DNA of 64,000 nt from Tubulanus polymorphus (taxonomy: Eukaryota; Nemertea; Palaeonemertea; Tubulaniformes; Tubulanidae): NCBI RefSeq assembly GCF_964204645.1, contig NC_134035.1:6696501-6760500 (forward strand), written 5' to 3'. The notes under the pieces are model-generated. The model did not search any database. It was not told the DNA's origin and saw only the letters and a list, made by a program, of their open reading frames with translations. Of the stretch, positions 53,475-62,168 are shown piece after piece. The position numbers and the translations under genes were made by a program. Positions within the stretch are counted from its first letter, which is position 1. The number at the start of each line of letters is the position of its first letter.

Positions 53475-56400
53475 ATGGAAAATGTTAGAAATTATATTGA
53501 TTCACTAGAAATAAAAGATACAATTGAAATCTTAGAAACATTACATAGTAAAATTGGCCCTGCAGCTATTATATTTAGATTCTTTAAAGGTACAACAATA
53601 GAAGATTATAGTAAATTTAATGAAATAATAGAAAAAATACTAGATTTTATAACAGATGTTGAATATCCAAAAATTAGTATCTCTGGGAAAGTAAGTTTTA
53701 TAAAGTCAGAAGAAAAAATGGATTATAATATTCAAACACACTCTGAAGAAATAATTTCAAAAACACAAATAAAAGAGAAGTTAGAAAAAATATTAAATGA
53801 ATTTAAACGTCATATTGAAGAAAGATATTTTGAGGGTTCTGGCTTAACATTGAATGAAATTATATATTTAGATTTAAATGTTTATAATACAAAAAGAAAT
53901 AAAACATCAAAAAGTAATAAAATGTTTAAAAATGATTCAAACTTTATAACAGAAAAAGATATGAAAGCATCAAGTTATATCAAATTACCATTTATAACAA
54001 AAGCAGTAATAAATATTCAAAATGAAGATAATAAATGTTTTCTATGGTCAATTATTAGTTGCTTACATCCAACAGAAGAACATGTTTATAGAATAACAGA
54101 TTACCGGAAATATGAAACATTATATACAATTGATCAATATCCAGTAACTATAAAAATGATACCCAAAATAGAAAAAATTAATAATTTAAAAATAAATGTA
54201 TTCGAATTAATGCAATTACCAAAGACAAAAGGTGAAAATATTAAAGATTATACATTGGAAGCTTTATATTTAACAGAATATTATGATGATGAAAATGCTA
54301 TAGATTTGTTATATTACAAAAAAGATGAAAATGAACATTATATGTGGTTAAAACAAATTGATTTATTCTTTAGAACAGAAAGTGATCATCATCGTAAAAT
54401 TTATCTATGTAGAAAATGTTTATCTAAATTTATGACTGAGAATACATTATTAAAACATAAAGAATTATGTGATAATAAAGATTTTTGTAAATTAATAATG
54501 CCAACAGAAAAAGATTATAAATTGAAATTTACTAATCATAAATTTAAAAATATTGTTCCATTTGTAATTTATGGGGATTTTGAATCGTTGAATAAAGAAT
54601 TAACTGATCAAGATAGAAAAGAAATATATAACAAAAAGCAATTATTAAAATCAATGGATAAAGGAAATGATTTAAATGAAGACATAATACAAGACCCACC
54701 AATTATAAATACAATTAAAAAAGTTCATCAAAGAGCTGCTGCTTATGGAATTTATATAAAATCAAATTATCCCGAATTATATGAAAGTCAATATATTTCT
54801 TTTAGAGGTGAAAATGTAGTTAATGATTTTTGTGATAAAATTATTGAATTAGAAAGTGATTTTGCAAAATTATTAAACAAAAATAAAAGAATAGTTATGA
54901 CAAAAGAAGATGAAATTGATTTTAATTATGCAACTCATTGTTGTTATTGTGAAAAACGTTTTTATTCATTTGATAAAAGAGTTAGAGATCATGATCATTT
55001 AAATTCAAAATATCGTGGAGCTGCTCATGAAGATTGTAATTTACAAGCTAAAAAAGTAAATTTCGTACCAATATTATTTCATAATTTATCAGGCTATGAT
55101 ACCCATCTATTTATAAAACAATTATCGGGAAAGTTGGGCGCAATTAATCAAGAAATAGAAGAATATAATGCTATGAATGAAGAAAATGTAAGAAAATATG
55201 ATTTTAAACTATTAGCTAAAACATCTGAAAATTATATTTCATTTCAATTTGGTTGCATTAGATTTTTAGATTCTTATAGATTTCTAGCAAGTTCATTAGA
55301 TAATTTATCAAAATCATTAGTTGATAATGATTTTATTATAACTCGATATTATTATCCAAATGACCAAGATTTTAAATTATTGAGATATAAAGGCGCAATT
55401 CCTTATTCATTTTATAAAACACATGATGATTTTAATGTAACAGAATTATTAAAAGATCAATTTTATGATAAATTAAAAGAGGAGTATGTGAAAGACAAAG
55501 TTTTTGATAGAACATTAAATATTTGGAACCATTTTAAGATGAAAAATCATGGCGAATTAGTTGATTTATATTTAAAATCAGATGTTATGATATTGGCTGA
55601 CATATTTGAAAAGTTTAGAGAAGTTAATTTGAATCATTTTAATGTTGATCCTTGTTATTGCTACTCTAGTCCTGGTTTAACCTGGCAATGTGGTTTAAAA
55701 TATACAAATGTAGAATTAGATTTATTAAAAGAACCAGATATGGTTTTATTATTTGAAAAATCAATTAGAGGTGGAATTAGTGGTGTTATGGGAGATAGGT
55801 ATTTTAAAGCAAATGATGAATATAAATTATTATATATTGACGCCAATAATTTATATGGTTGGGCAATGATGCAACCTCAACCATATAAAAATTTTATATT
55901 AACAGAAGTTGAAAATGATGATAAAACTGATTGGGAAAGCGCAATTGCGAGTTTAAAAGATGAAGCACCAATTGGTTATTTCTTTGTAGTTGATTTAGAA
56001 TATCCTGAAAATATAATGTTTAAAACAAGAAACTTACCTTATTGCCCAGAACATTTAACTGTAGATGATAGTTATTTAAGTGAATACCAGAAGAAAATAA
56101 AACCGAAAGATCATGTTTTTACAGAAAAATTAATACTTACTCAAAATAATAAATATAATTATATTGTTCATTATAGAATGTTAAAATTTTATCTAAAACA
56201 AGGAATGAAATTAAAGAAAGTACATAGATATATTGAATTTAATCAATCGAAGTGGTTAGAAAAATATATAGATTTCAATACTCAACAGAGAACAATATCA
56301 AAAACTGATTTCGAAAAAGATTTTTTTAAATTGATGAACAATAGTTTTTATGGAAAAACTTGTGAAAACATAAGAAATAGAAATGATATTGAGTTAGTAA

Positions 56401-57089
56401 ATGATTATAAAAGATTAAGGCATTTACAATCAAGTCCTAGACATCTAGGAAATAAAAGATTTGAGGATTATTTGACCGCGGTAAAATTAAAAAGAACGTC
56501 AATGAAATTTAATAAACCCATTTTCATTGGTTCGACTGTTTTAGAAGTATCAAAGCTATTGATGTATGAATTCTATTACAATGTATTACAACCTCATTTT
56601 GGAGAAAAACACATAGAAATCTTATATTTTGATACTGACGCGTACATATTAAAGATAAAAACTGATAACATAACAAAAGACTTAAAAACATTGAAACATT
56701 ATTTCGACTTTAGCAATTACCCTAAAGATCATGAATTGTTTAGTAATGATAATAAAAAGATTCCTGGTAAGTTTAAAGATGAATTAGGGGGTGATGAAAT
56801 GATTGAATTTGTTGGGATAAGAAGTAAAATGTATAGTTACAGAACAAAAGATCATGAAGCTAAAAAGTTAAAAGGAATAACAAAACATGTGGTTGATAAA
56901 CATATAGAATTTCAAGATTATATAAAGTGTTTATATAAATCAATTGTAATGAAACACAAAATGAATTGTTTAAGATCAGAAGATCATGAGATGTACATTA
57001 ATGAAGTTGAAAAAACTAGTTTAAATCCATTTGATGATAAAAGGCATATTTTAGATGATGGTATAAAAACATTACCTTATGGCCATTAA
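53475..57089 (+). CDS. Protein-primed family B DNA polymerase (Polinton PolB)
   Basis: 1,204 residues; replicates the element from a protein primer. Exonuclease motifs: YGDFES (D368, E370), NLSGYD (D542), YLKSDVM (D703). Polymerase motifs: A, DANNLYG (D789); B, NNSFYGK (Y959); C, YFDTDA (D1053, D1055). All catalytic acids are present. A Cys/His segment at about 490-521 (CYCEKRF, HDH, DCNLQ) resembles endonuclease VII-type zinc modules found inside related polymerases. A C2H2-like finger (CRKCLSKF...H..LC) precedes the exonuclease. The true start is probably 53092 (see that entry). Its stop overlaps the stop of the convergent zinc-finger gene. Confidence 0.93.
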   Translation: MENVRNYIDSLEIKDTIEILETLHSKIGPAAIIFRFFKGTTIEDYSKFNEIIEKILDFITDVEYPKISISGKVSFIKSEEKMDYNIQTHSEEIISKTQIKEKLEKILNEFKRHIEERYFEGSGLTLNEIIYLDLNVYNTKRNKTSKSNKMFKNDSNFITEKDMKASSYIKLPFITKAVINIQNEDNKCFLWSIISCLHPTEEHVYRITDYRKYETLYTIDQYPVTIKMIPKIEKINNLKINVFELMQLPKTKGENIKDYTLEALYLTEYYDDENAIDLLYYKKDENEHYMWLKQIDLFFRTESDHHRKIYLCRKCLSKFMTENTLLKHKELCDNKDFCKLIMPTEKDYKLKFTNHKFKNIVPFVIYGDFESLNKELTDQDRKEIYNKKQLLKSMDKGNDLNEDIIQDPPIINTIKKVHQRAAAYGIYIKSNYPELYESQYISFRGENVVNDFCDKIIELESDFAKLLNKNKRIVMTKEDEIDFNYATHCCYCEKRFYSFDKRVRDHDHLNSKYRGAAHEDCNLQAKKVNFVPILFHNLSGYDTHLFIKQLSGKLGAINQEIEEYNAMNEENVRKYDFKLLAKTSENYISFQFGCIRFLDSYRFLASSLDNLSKSLVDNDFIITRYYYPNDQDFKLLRYKGAIPYSFYKTHDDFNVTELLKDQFYDKLKEEYVKDKVFDRTLNIWNHFKMKNHGELVDLYLKSDVMILADIFEKFREVNLNHFNVDPCYCYSSPGLTWQCGLKYTNVELDLLKEPDMVLLFEKSIRGGISGVMGDRYFKANDEYKLLYIDANNLYGWAMMQPQPYKNFILTEVENDDKTDWESAIASLKDEAPIGYFFVVDLEYPENIMFKTRNLPYCPEHLTVDDSYLSEYQKKIKPKDHVFTEKLILTQNNKYNYIVHYRMLKFYLKQGMKLKKVHRYIEFNQSKWLEKYIDFNTQQRTISKTDFEKDFFKLMNNSFYGKTCENIRNRNDIELVNDYKRLRHLQSSPRHLGNKRFEDYLTAVKLKRTSMKFNKPIFIGSTVLEVSKLLMYEFYYNVLQPHFGEKHIEILYFDTDAYILKIKTDNITKDLKTLKHYFDFSNYPKDHELFSNDNKKIPGKFKDELGGDEMIEFVGIRSKMYSYRTKDHEAKKLKGITKHVVDKHIEFQDYIKCLYKSIVMKHKMNCLRSEDHEMYINEVEKTSLNPFDDKRHILDDGIKTLPYGH

Positions 57090-58375
57090 AACATAAAATC
57101 AATATCATCAAACTCGAAATCGTTATTAGCTTCTTCATTTTCAGGTTCTTCTTCCATTCCATTTTTCTCATTTAAATAAAGTTCTATCTTGTTCCACATT
57201 TCATCTCGCTCTCTTTGTTTCTTTTTGTTTGTTAATTCATCAAATGGAATTATAATATCTAGGTTTAAATAATTTACAATCTTATTTAAAAAAAATTCAT
57301 AATTTATTGAATCTGTTATTCTATTTTCTAAATGATACATTAATATTTGTTTAAATATTTTTTTTATATTTTCCATATCTTCTTCTGTTAATTTAGGTTT
57401 TTCATAATAATCGTTAAATAATAAATATAAATACATTTTCTTTTGTTTTGTGTTAAATGTTGGTGGAATAATTGTTTTTATAATATCTTTTTGAGTTATT
57501 TCACCATTTTTATTTTCTATTATTTTCATTTTTTCAAGCCATTGCATATATTCTGGTGTATGATCTTCTATAGAAAATATTTTAAAAATTTCATCAAGAT
57601 AATTTAATTTTGGATCTATAAGAAAATTTCTAGTTTTTTCTTCATCCCATAAATTCTTTTGCCATCCACAATCAACACAAAATAACACAGTACCTTCTTG
57701 TCTTAAGGTCGCATAACTACATTGTGGACATTTTTGTTTATAATTTATTGGTAATAGATCTTCATTAAGCTCTTGGTATTTTCTTACGTTTTCTTTGTGT
57801 TTTATTGTTCTATTATGTAGATTTGAATTACTTGTTGTAATAATCAATTTACAATATTTACAATAATATGTTTTTCTTGTTAATTCATTATATTGTTTTT
57901 CTAACTTTTCAACTGTTTCTTCATTATCTGGTAACGTTTTCTCATATTTTATTTTTTCTAATAAATTATTTTTTCTTTCATTGAATTCAGTTTCAAATTT
58001 ATTAGAAATTTTATCTATGTGTGCTTTACTAAATTGATGATTCTCCCAATCTTCTATATTGTCAGGGCTATATTTTACTTGACAAGGCTCACAGAAATTA
58101 TTCTTTACATTATTCTTGTTATAAAATAAGAAAGGTCTTTTCCAAATAACTTCAGGTTCAACTTCAGCAGAATTATTATCAACATTAGCTGTTGCCCCAT
58201 TAATTCTACACTTCTCTGAATGTTTTTTAACATAATTTCTTGAGAATAATTGATTACATTTTGGACAGTTTATTTTAGGGGGTTTATAATTTTCATCATG
58301 TTTTTTCATATGTCGAGCCTTATTACTTTTTCTTAGAAGTTCACCACAAATTTCACATGCTATCTTCTCATCCAT
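57086..58375 (-). CDS. Multi-zinc-finger protein on the opposite strand
   Basis: 429 residues. Fingers in order: CEICGELLRKSNKARHMKKH (7-26), CPKCNQLFSRNYVKKH (37-55), U1-like FCEPCQVKY...H (about 94-121), U1-like YYCKYCKLI...H (about 172-193), and a zinc ribbon CPQC...CVDC (about 215-237). The C-terminal half is acidic and helical with no known domain. It is divergent from 58433 and convergent with the polymerase, sharing its upstream module. A role in DNA binding or control of the element's genes is an inference. No specific family recognised. Confidence 0.8.
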   Translation of the reverse strand: MDEKIACEICGELLRKSNKARHMKKHDENYKPPKINCPKCNQLFSRNYVKKHSEKCRINGATANVDNNSAEVEPEVIWKRPFLFYNKNNVKNNFCEPCQVKYSPDNIEDWENHQFSKAHIDKISNKFETEFNERKNNLLEKIKYEKTLPDNEETVEKLEKQYNELTRKTYYCKYCKLIITTSNSNLHNRTIKHKENVRKYQELNEDLLPINYKQKCPQCSYATLRQEGTVLFCVDCGWQKNLWDEEKTRNFLIDPKLNYLDEIFKIFSIEDHTPEYMQWLEKMKIIENKNGEITQKDIIKTIIPPTFNTKQKKMYLYLLFNDYYEKPKLTEEDMENIKKIFKQILMYHLENRITDSINYEFFLNKIVNYLNLDIIIPFDELTNKKKQRERDEMWNKIELYLNEKNGMEEEPENEEANNDFEFDDIDFMF

Positions 58376-58411
58376 TTATTAGGGAAAAAAATTACTTGTG
58401 GTGATGAGTGT
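58376..58411 (-). promoter_or_regulatory. Inverted copy of the polymerase promoter module
   Basis: Read on the minus strand: CACTCATCACCACAAGTAAT, a T run, CCC and TAATAAATG into the zinc-finger gene. Nearly identical to 53057-53094. The region also faces the plus-strand gene at 58433, so it may serve both directions. Confidence 0.7.
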
Positions 58412-58432
58412 AATTTTTTTATGTTATAAATA
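58411..58432 (+). promoter_or_regulatory. Start motif before the minor-capsid-like gene
   Basis: TAATTTTTTTATGTTATAAA followed by TAATG at 58433: T run, short spacer, AT-rich box joined to the start codon. Confidence 0.7.
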
Positions 58433-59229
58433 ATGGTAGAATTAAAAGAATACAGAATATTTGTTGATTCAAGAAGACTTACAAATTATAAATCTCATAA
58501 TTTATTAGTTAAATTAGATAGAGAATTTAAGAATTGTGTAGATTTAAAATTAGTAAATATAAGTTTATGTAATTCTTTTTATAATATATCAGATAAAACT
58601 GATGAACATAGAAGCCTTCTTATTTTTGATAAACTTGAAAAAAATGGATTCAACTTATGCTTACACCAGGATTATATGATTTAGAAACATTAGCGCAAGA
58701 AATTAATAGAAAAGCTCGGATTAGATTAGGTAATGGTAATTCCAAATTTAATATTAAATTCATAAAAAGTGAGAGCTTTAATAAAATTAAAATAAAGCTT
58801 GATGATGAACTTATTAAACTTGATAAATCTGATCCATTGATGACAAGAAGACATACTTACACGGTAAAAAAACCTATAGCTAAACTATTAGGAATTACTC
58901 CAAATCAATTTGGTGGAAACAAACACGGTAACTCAAATATAATACCTTTTACACACTTTTATATTTATTGCAATTTAATCGATCCTACAAAAACATTCGA
59001 AGCAACTAAAGATACAACATGTAATTCTAGTATATTAAACATTTTACCGCTAAAAAATGTTAAACAATTTGGAACGCAAATAAATTATAATTTAACTGAA
59101 TGTGATTTCAAACCTTGTATTCCTAAATTTAATAATTTTAAATTAGAAATAAGAAATCATAATGGATACTTAATTGATTTGAACAACTTTCCTGTAATTT
59201 ATGAATTAGTTATAAGATGTAAAGAGTAA
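58433..59229 (+). pseudogene. Minor-capsid (penton)-like protein, frameshifted
   Basis: The first frame (58433-58684, 83 residues) and the second (58657-59229, 190 residues) overlap. Only the first has the start motif, and the second frame is closed a few codons before its ATG. A one-base change in the A run near 58638-58644 would explain both, giving about 265 residues. The N-terminus (RIFVDSRR...LDREF.NCVDLKLVNISLC.SFYNIS) resembles the beginning of Polinton minor capsid proteins, where a short strand pattern is followed by an SFYNI-like box. Position upstream of the structural cluster agrees. The assignment is from pattern only. Confidence 0.55.
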
Positions 59230-59245
59230 TTTTTTCACTATATAA
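59227..59245 (+). promoter_or_regulatory. Start motif, gene 59246
   Basis: TAATTTTTTCACTATATAA directly before ATG. The stop codon TAA of the previous gene is its first three bases. Confidence 0.7.
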
Positions 59246-59602
59246 ATGAATATAACTGTTGGACCGAGTATATGTTTTGGGTTTGATTTTAAACGTGAGA
59301 AAGAAATGAAATTTAACATTAATGATGTAATAACACATATCAAAAATGTTGTATTTTCTAATGAAACAACATTTGAGTATGAAACAACAATTGATAAAGA
59401 AACTTTAAATGTAGAAAAGATTACTAATTTAATTAGAGAATCTTTAAGATTTTATGAATTAGATGAAGATTTTATAATCGATGATATTAAAAAAATAATA
59501 ATTGAAATATATACAAATGAAACTAGTAATAAAATAAATGTTGAAATAATCATAAATAAGTTAACTAAATATTTTGAAGATAGTAATTTTTTTGATAAAT
59601 AA
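59246..59602 (+). CDS. Uncharacterised 118-aa Polinton protein
   Basis: Acidic and soluble, with no membrane segment or known motif. Predicted mostly helical from its pattern of charged and Ile/Leu residues. It lies between minor-capsid-like and membrane-protein genes and shares their start motif; its stop TAA touches the next ATG. No homologue recognised. Confidence 0.7.
   Translation: MNITVGPSICFGFDFKREKEMKFNINDVITHIKNVVFSNETTFEYETTIDKETLNVEKITNLIRESLRFYELDEDFIIDDIKKIIIEIYTNETSNKINVEIIINKLTKYFEDSNFFDK
59584..59602 (+). promoter_or_regulatory. Start motif, gene 59603
   Basis: TAATTTTTTTGATAAATAA then ATG. The motif lies inside the last codons of the previous gene, so coding and control overlap. 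Confidence 0.7.
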
Positions 59603-59824
59603 ATGAGTGATAATAAGTGGATAATAACTGGATTATATAATGGTGCATTACTATCAGTTGGAACGGTTGGTTATTCAATGGTATTAAAAAAAGTATTCAA
59701 AATGGGAAGTGTTAATGTTGATAGATTTGATATAAATGATATTTTAAAGTTAACGTTAGCAGTTACTTTATCTAATTTAACTATTGATTATTTGGAAAAA
59801 CAAAAATATATTCCTCCCATATAA
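59603..59824 (+). CDS. Small membrane protein, 73 aa
   Basis: A hydrophobic segment covers residues about 8-25 (GLYNGALLSVGTVGYSMVL) and a second, weaker one about 47-60 (ILKLTLAVTLSNLTI). The ends are charged. Small two-helix proteins of this kind recur among structural genes of Polintons, but the family was not identified. Confidence 0.65.
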   Translation: MSDNKWIITGLYNGALLSVGTVGYSMVLKKVFKMGSVNVDRFDINDILKLTLAVTLSNLTIDYLEKQKYIPPI

Positions 59825-59829
59825 ATGCA

Positions 59830-59848
59830 TAATTTTTTTGTTAAATAA
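59830..59848 (+). promoter_or_regulatory. Start motif, gene 59849
   Basis: TAATTTTTTTGTTAAATAA then ATG. Confidence 0.7.
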
Positions 59849-60271
59849 ATGGCTTCTGCAATTATAACTATTATAGGATCGGCAATCGTTAACGCTTTAG
59901 CATTTACAGGTGGTGGTTATTTATTTAAACATATTGATAAAAATAGTTCATTAGGAGAACAAAGAAGACATAATTTAGCGTTAGAGAAATACAATAAAGC
60001 AGCAGAAGAATATAGAGAAAAAAGACAAAACTATATGGATTACATCAATAAAGAATTATATGATCAGAAGATTTCACATAGAGATTTTCAATCAGTTGAT
60101 GATGCAATGAGTTTATATAACGCAGTAACAAATAAAGAAAAATTACATCTATACAAACCCAAATTATCAGATTATTATACCCCAAGTAAAGAACAACAGA
60201 AATATGAAATAATATGGATTTTAGGTGGAACTGTTATTGTTATATTTGTTGCTTATAAGTTTACTAATTAG
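59849..60271 (+). CDS. Conserved Polinton membrane/coiled-coil protein, 140 aa
   Basis: N-terminal hydrophobic segment (ITIIGSAIVNALAFTGGGYL, 5-24), a charged helical middle (RRHNLALEKYNKAAEEYREK and on), a FQSVDDAMSLY box near residue 80, and a C-terminal membrane segment (IIWILGGTVIVIFVAY, 121-136). I recognise the order NALAF, charged coil, DVDDAM-like box from Polinton-type elements of invertebrates; its function is not known. A virion-membrane or capsid-associated role is an inference from the neighbours. Confidence 0.7.
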   Translation: MASAIITIIGSAIVNALAFTGGGYLFKHIDKNSSLGEQRRHNLALEKYNKAAEEYREKRQNYMDYINKELYDQKISHRDFQSVDDAMSLYNAVTNKEKLHLYKPKLSDYYTPSKEQQKYEIIWILGGTVIVIFVAYKFTN

Positions 60272-60290
60272 TAATTTTTATTCTAAATAA
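60272..60290 (+). promoter_or_regulatory. Start motif, gene 60291
   Basis: TAATTTTTATTCTAAATAA then ATG. Confidence 0.7.
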
Positions 60291-60719
60291 ATGGAAGATA
60301 AAGTTGATAGTATTGATATTATTCCTCATGATATAAATAAAACTAAATTAAAAACATATTTAGAAAAACAAATATTAGAATTTGAAAGTGACTTAAAGAT
60401 AAAAAAGAAAAAATATTTAAAAAGTAAAATTATATATTATATAAGTGGTTCGGTTACAATTAGTTCTGTAATAACATTTCTAGCAATATTCAGTCCATTA
60501 ACACCTTTAGCTATATCAATTGGTGTATTAGGATTAAGTTCAAGTGTTTTAACTGGTATAAGTTCAAAATTAAATATAAAAAGTAATAAAGAAAAAATCA
60601 AAACTAATATAAAAGAAATTAATAAATTAAAGAATACACTAGATTATATAATAAGTTTAAATGGTCATATAACAGTTGAAGAACAAGATAAATTATTAAA
60701 AGAATTAATAAATTATTAA
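60291..60719 (+). CDS. Membrane-hairpin protein, 142 aa
   Basis: Basic N-terminal helix (about 15-45), then two adjacent hydrophobic stretches (IIYYISGSVTISSVITFLAI and LTPLAISIGVLGLSSSVLTG, about 46-86) that could form a membrane hairpin, then a Lys-rich helical tail. No known family. Shares the start motif with its neighbours. Confidence 0.65.
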   Translation: MEDKVDSIDIIPHDINKTKLKTYLEKQILEFESDLKIKKKKYLKSKIIYYISGSVTISSVITFLAIFSPLTPLAISIGVLGLSSSVLTGISSKLNIKSNKEKIKTNIKEINKLKNTLDYIISLNGHITVEEQDKLLKELINY

Positions 60720-60735
60720 TTTTTTAATTATATAA
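60717..60735 (+). promoter_or_regulatory. Start motif, gene 60736
   Basis: TAATTTTTTAATTATATAA then ATG. Starts in the stop codon of the preceding gene. Confidence 0.7.
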
Positions 60736-62151
60736 ATGGCAGATAGTTTTCCAAAAGCTTTCCAATATAATAAATCAATTAAATATAATATTCCAGCAAT
60801 AGATTTTAATAAAGATATTACATATAGAAATGAAGTTTTAGATTCATTAACTAATTTAGAAATTTATGTTACTGAAACTAATAATTTTAATGCAAAGATG
60901 GAAAATATATTTCATGTATATTTAATTAATTTTAAAAAATTGAAAGATGAAAAACAATGGTTATTAAAATCTAATATGAAGTATTGGCAGAACCAATTAA
61001 ATTTTGCTGTTTATTGTGCAACAACAGGATGTGGAATTAGTTGGAATGATCATTTGAATAATTCTAAATATAAATTAATTCAAAGTTTATTTAGATTTCA
61101 TACATACTTTCAAATCAGAATAATATTAAATGAATTAGAGTGTGCTTTACCAGGATCTAGGTATTTCAAAGAATTAGATAATAATATCAATTTATCAAAG
61201 TTTTATAAAATTTGTAATGAATTTAATATAGATATAAATAATTCTGATTTTAGAACAAAAATTGGAACAATAAGATCACTTCCTTGCCCTAAAAAGATTG
61301 CAGAATATTGTGCACTTCCCATACCATCTAATAGTTTTTATAATATCTGTAATAAAAAATTAGGTTATGGTAAAATAGAAACAAAGGATTTAGAAACATT
61401 AAATTTCAATAAATTACCAAAATTTTATGATAATTTAAAACAAGAAAACAATAATGGTTGGGTTTATTTTATTTTAGAAAATAGTGAAGGTTTTACTAAA
61501 TCAGGTATAGAAAGAATAAATCAATCTATTAGAACTTATTTGATTTGTATTCTAGGATCACAAGTTGAAACAAGATCACCGATAATTGGAAATTTGAATA
61601 CATCATTCGATACACAAAAACAGTTTAAAGTTTTATTTGAAGATTCCATACATAATGATAAAAATAGATCGATTCCAGAAAACATTATAAGATATCAAAA
61701 TTATTTAGATAAATCTCATGTAAGACTTAATTATTGTATAGGCCCTAATCTATTAATTATTTCTAATGATTTAGTATTAAAGATGGGAAACATAATTGGT
61801 TATAATAATCTAATTAAAACTGCAACAATAAATAATTCATTTGGGTTAAATGATATAAATAAAAAGATTATTACTGCTCCAAAATTAATGGAAGGTGAAA
61901 AAAATAAAAAACACATTCAATCAACTGAAACTAAAACTAAGAATATTAAATTAAATAATGATTCTAAAATAAAAGATTATAATACATCAGAAAATAATAG
62001 AACTGATAATGGTGTCATATGGCACCCACACGGTGATATTCAACATGATATAATTAAACTAAATGATGATAATAAATCCCATGAAAATACTAAATTAGCT
62101 ATAACTTGTATAGGAATTGTAATCGGAGGAATATTATATTTTAAATTTTAA
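60736..62151 (+). CDS. Conserved 471-aa Polinton protein, C-terminal membrane anchor
   Basis: The core has a YWQNQLNFAVYCATTGCGIS box near residues 83-102 and an RFHTYFQIRIILNEL box near 119-133, a pattern I associate with uncharacterised proteins of Polinton-like elements in corals and molluscs. Residues about 385-445 are polar and low-complexity. A hydrophobic end (TKLAITCIGIVIGGILYFKF) suggests a tail anchor. It could be a receptor, fibre or minor virion protein, but the sequence does not decide. Confidence 0.7.
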   Translation: MADSFPKAFQYNKSIKYNIPAIDFNKDITYRNEVLDSLTNLEIYVTETNNFNAKMENIFHVYLINFKKLKDEKQWLLKSNMKYWQNQLNFAVYCATTGCGISWNDHLNNSKYKLIQSLFRFHTYFQIRIILNELECALPGSRYFKELDNNINLSKFYKICNEFNIDINNSDFRTKIGTIRSLPCPKKIAEYCALPIPSNSFYNICNKKLGYGKIETKDLETLNFNKLPKFYDNLKQENNNGWVYFILENSEGFTKSGIERINQSIRTYLICILGSQVETRSPIIGNLNTSFDTQKQFKVLFEDSIHNDKNRSIPENIIRYQNYLDKSHVRLNYCIGPNLLIISNDLVLKMGNIIGYNNLIKTATINNSFGLNDINKKIITAPKLMEGEKNKKHIQSTETKTKNIKLNNDSKIKDYNTSENNRTDNGVIWHPHGDIQHDIIKLNDDNKSHENTKLAITCIGIVIGGILYFKF

Positions 62152-62168
62152 TTTTTTTTATTATATAA
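62150..62168 (+). promoter_or_regulatory. Start motif, gene 62169
   Basis: AATTTTTTTTATTATATAA then ATG at 62169. No comparable motif lies before the later possible start near 62511. Confidence 0.7.

Noticed and set aside
53475-53477. ATG at 53475 as the real polymerase start
   Set aside because: The frame is open upstream, zinc fingers precede it in another frame, and the promoter motif occurs only at 53092.
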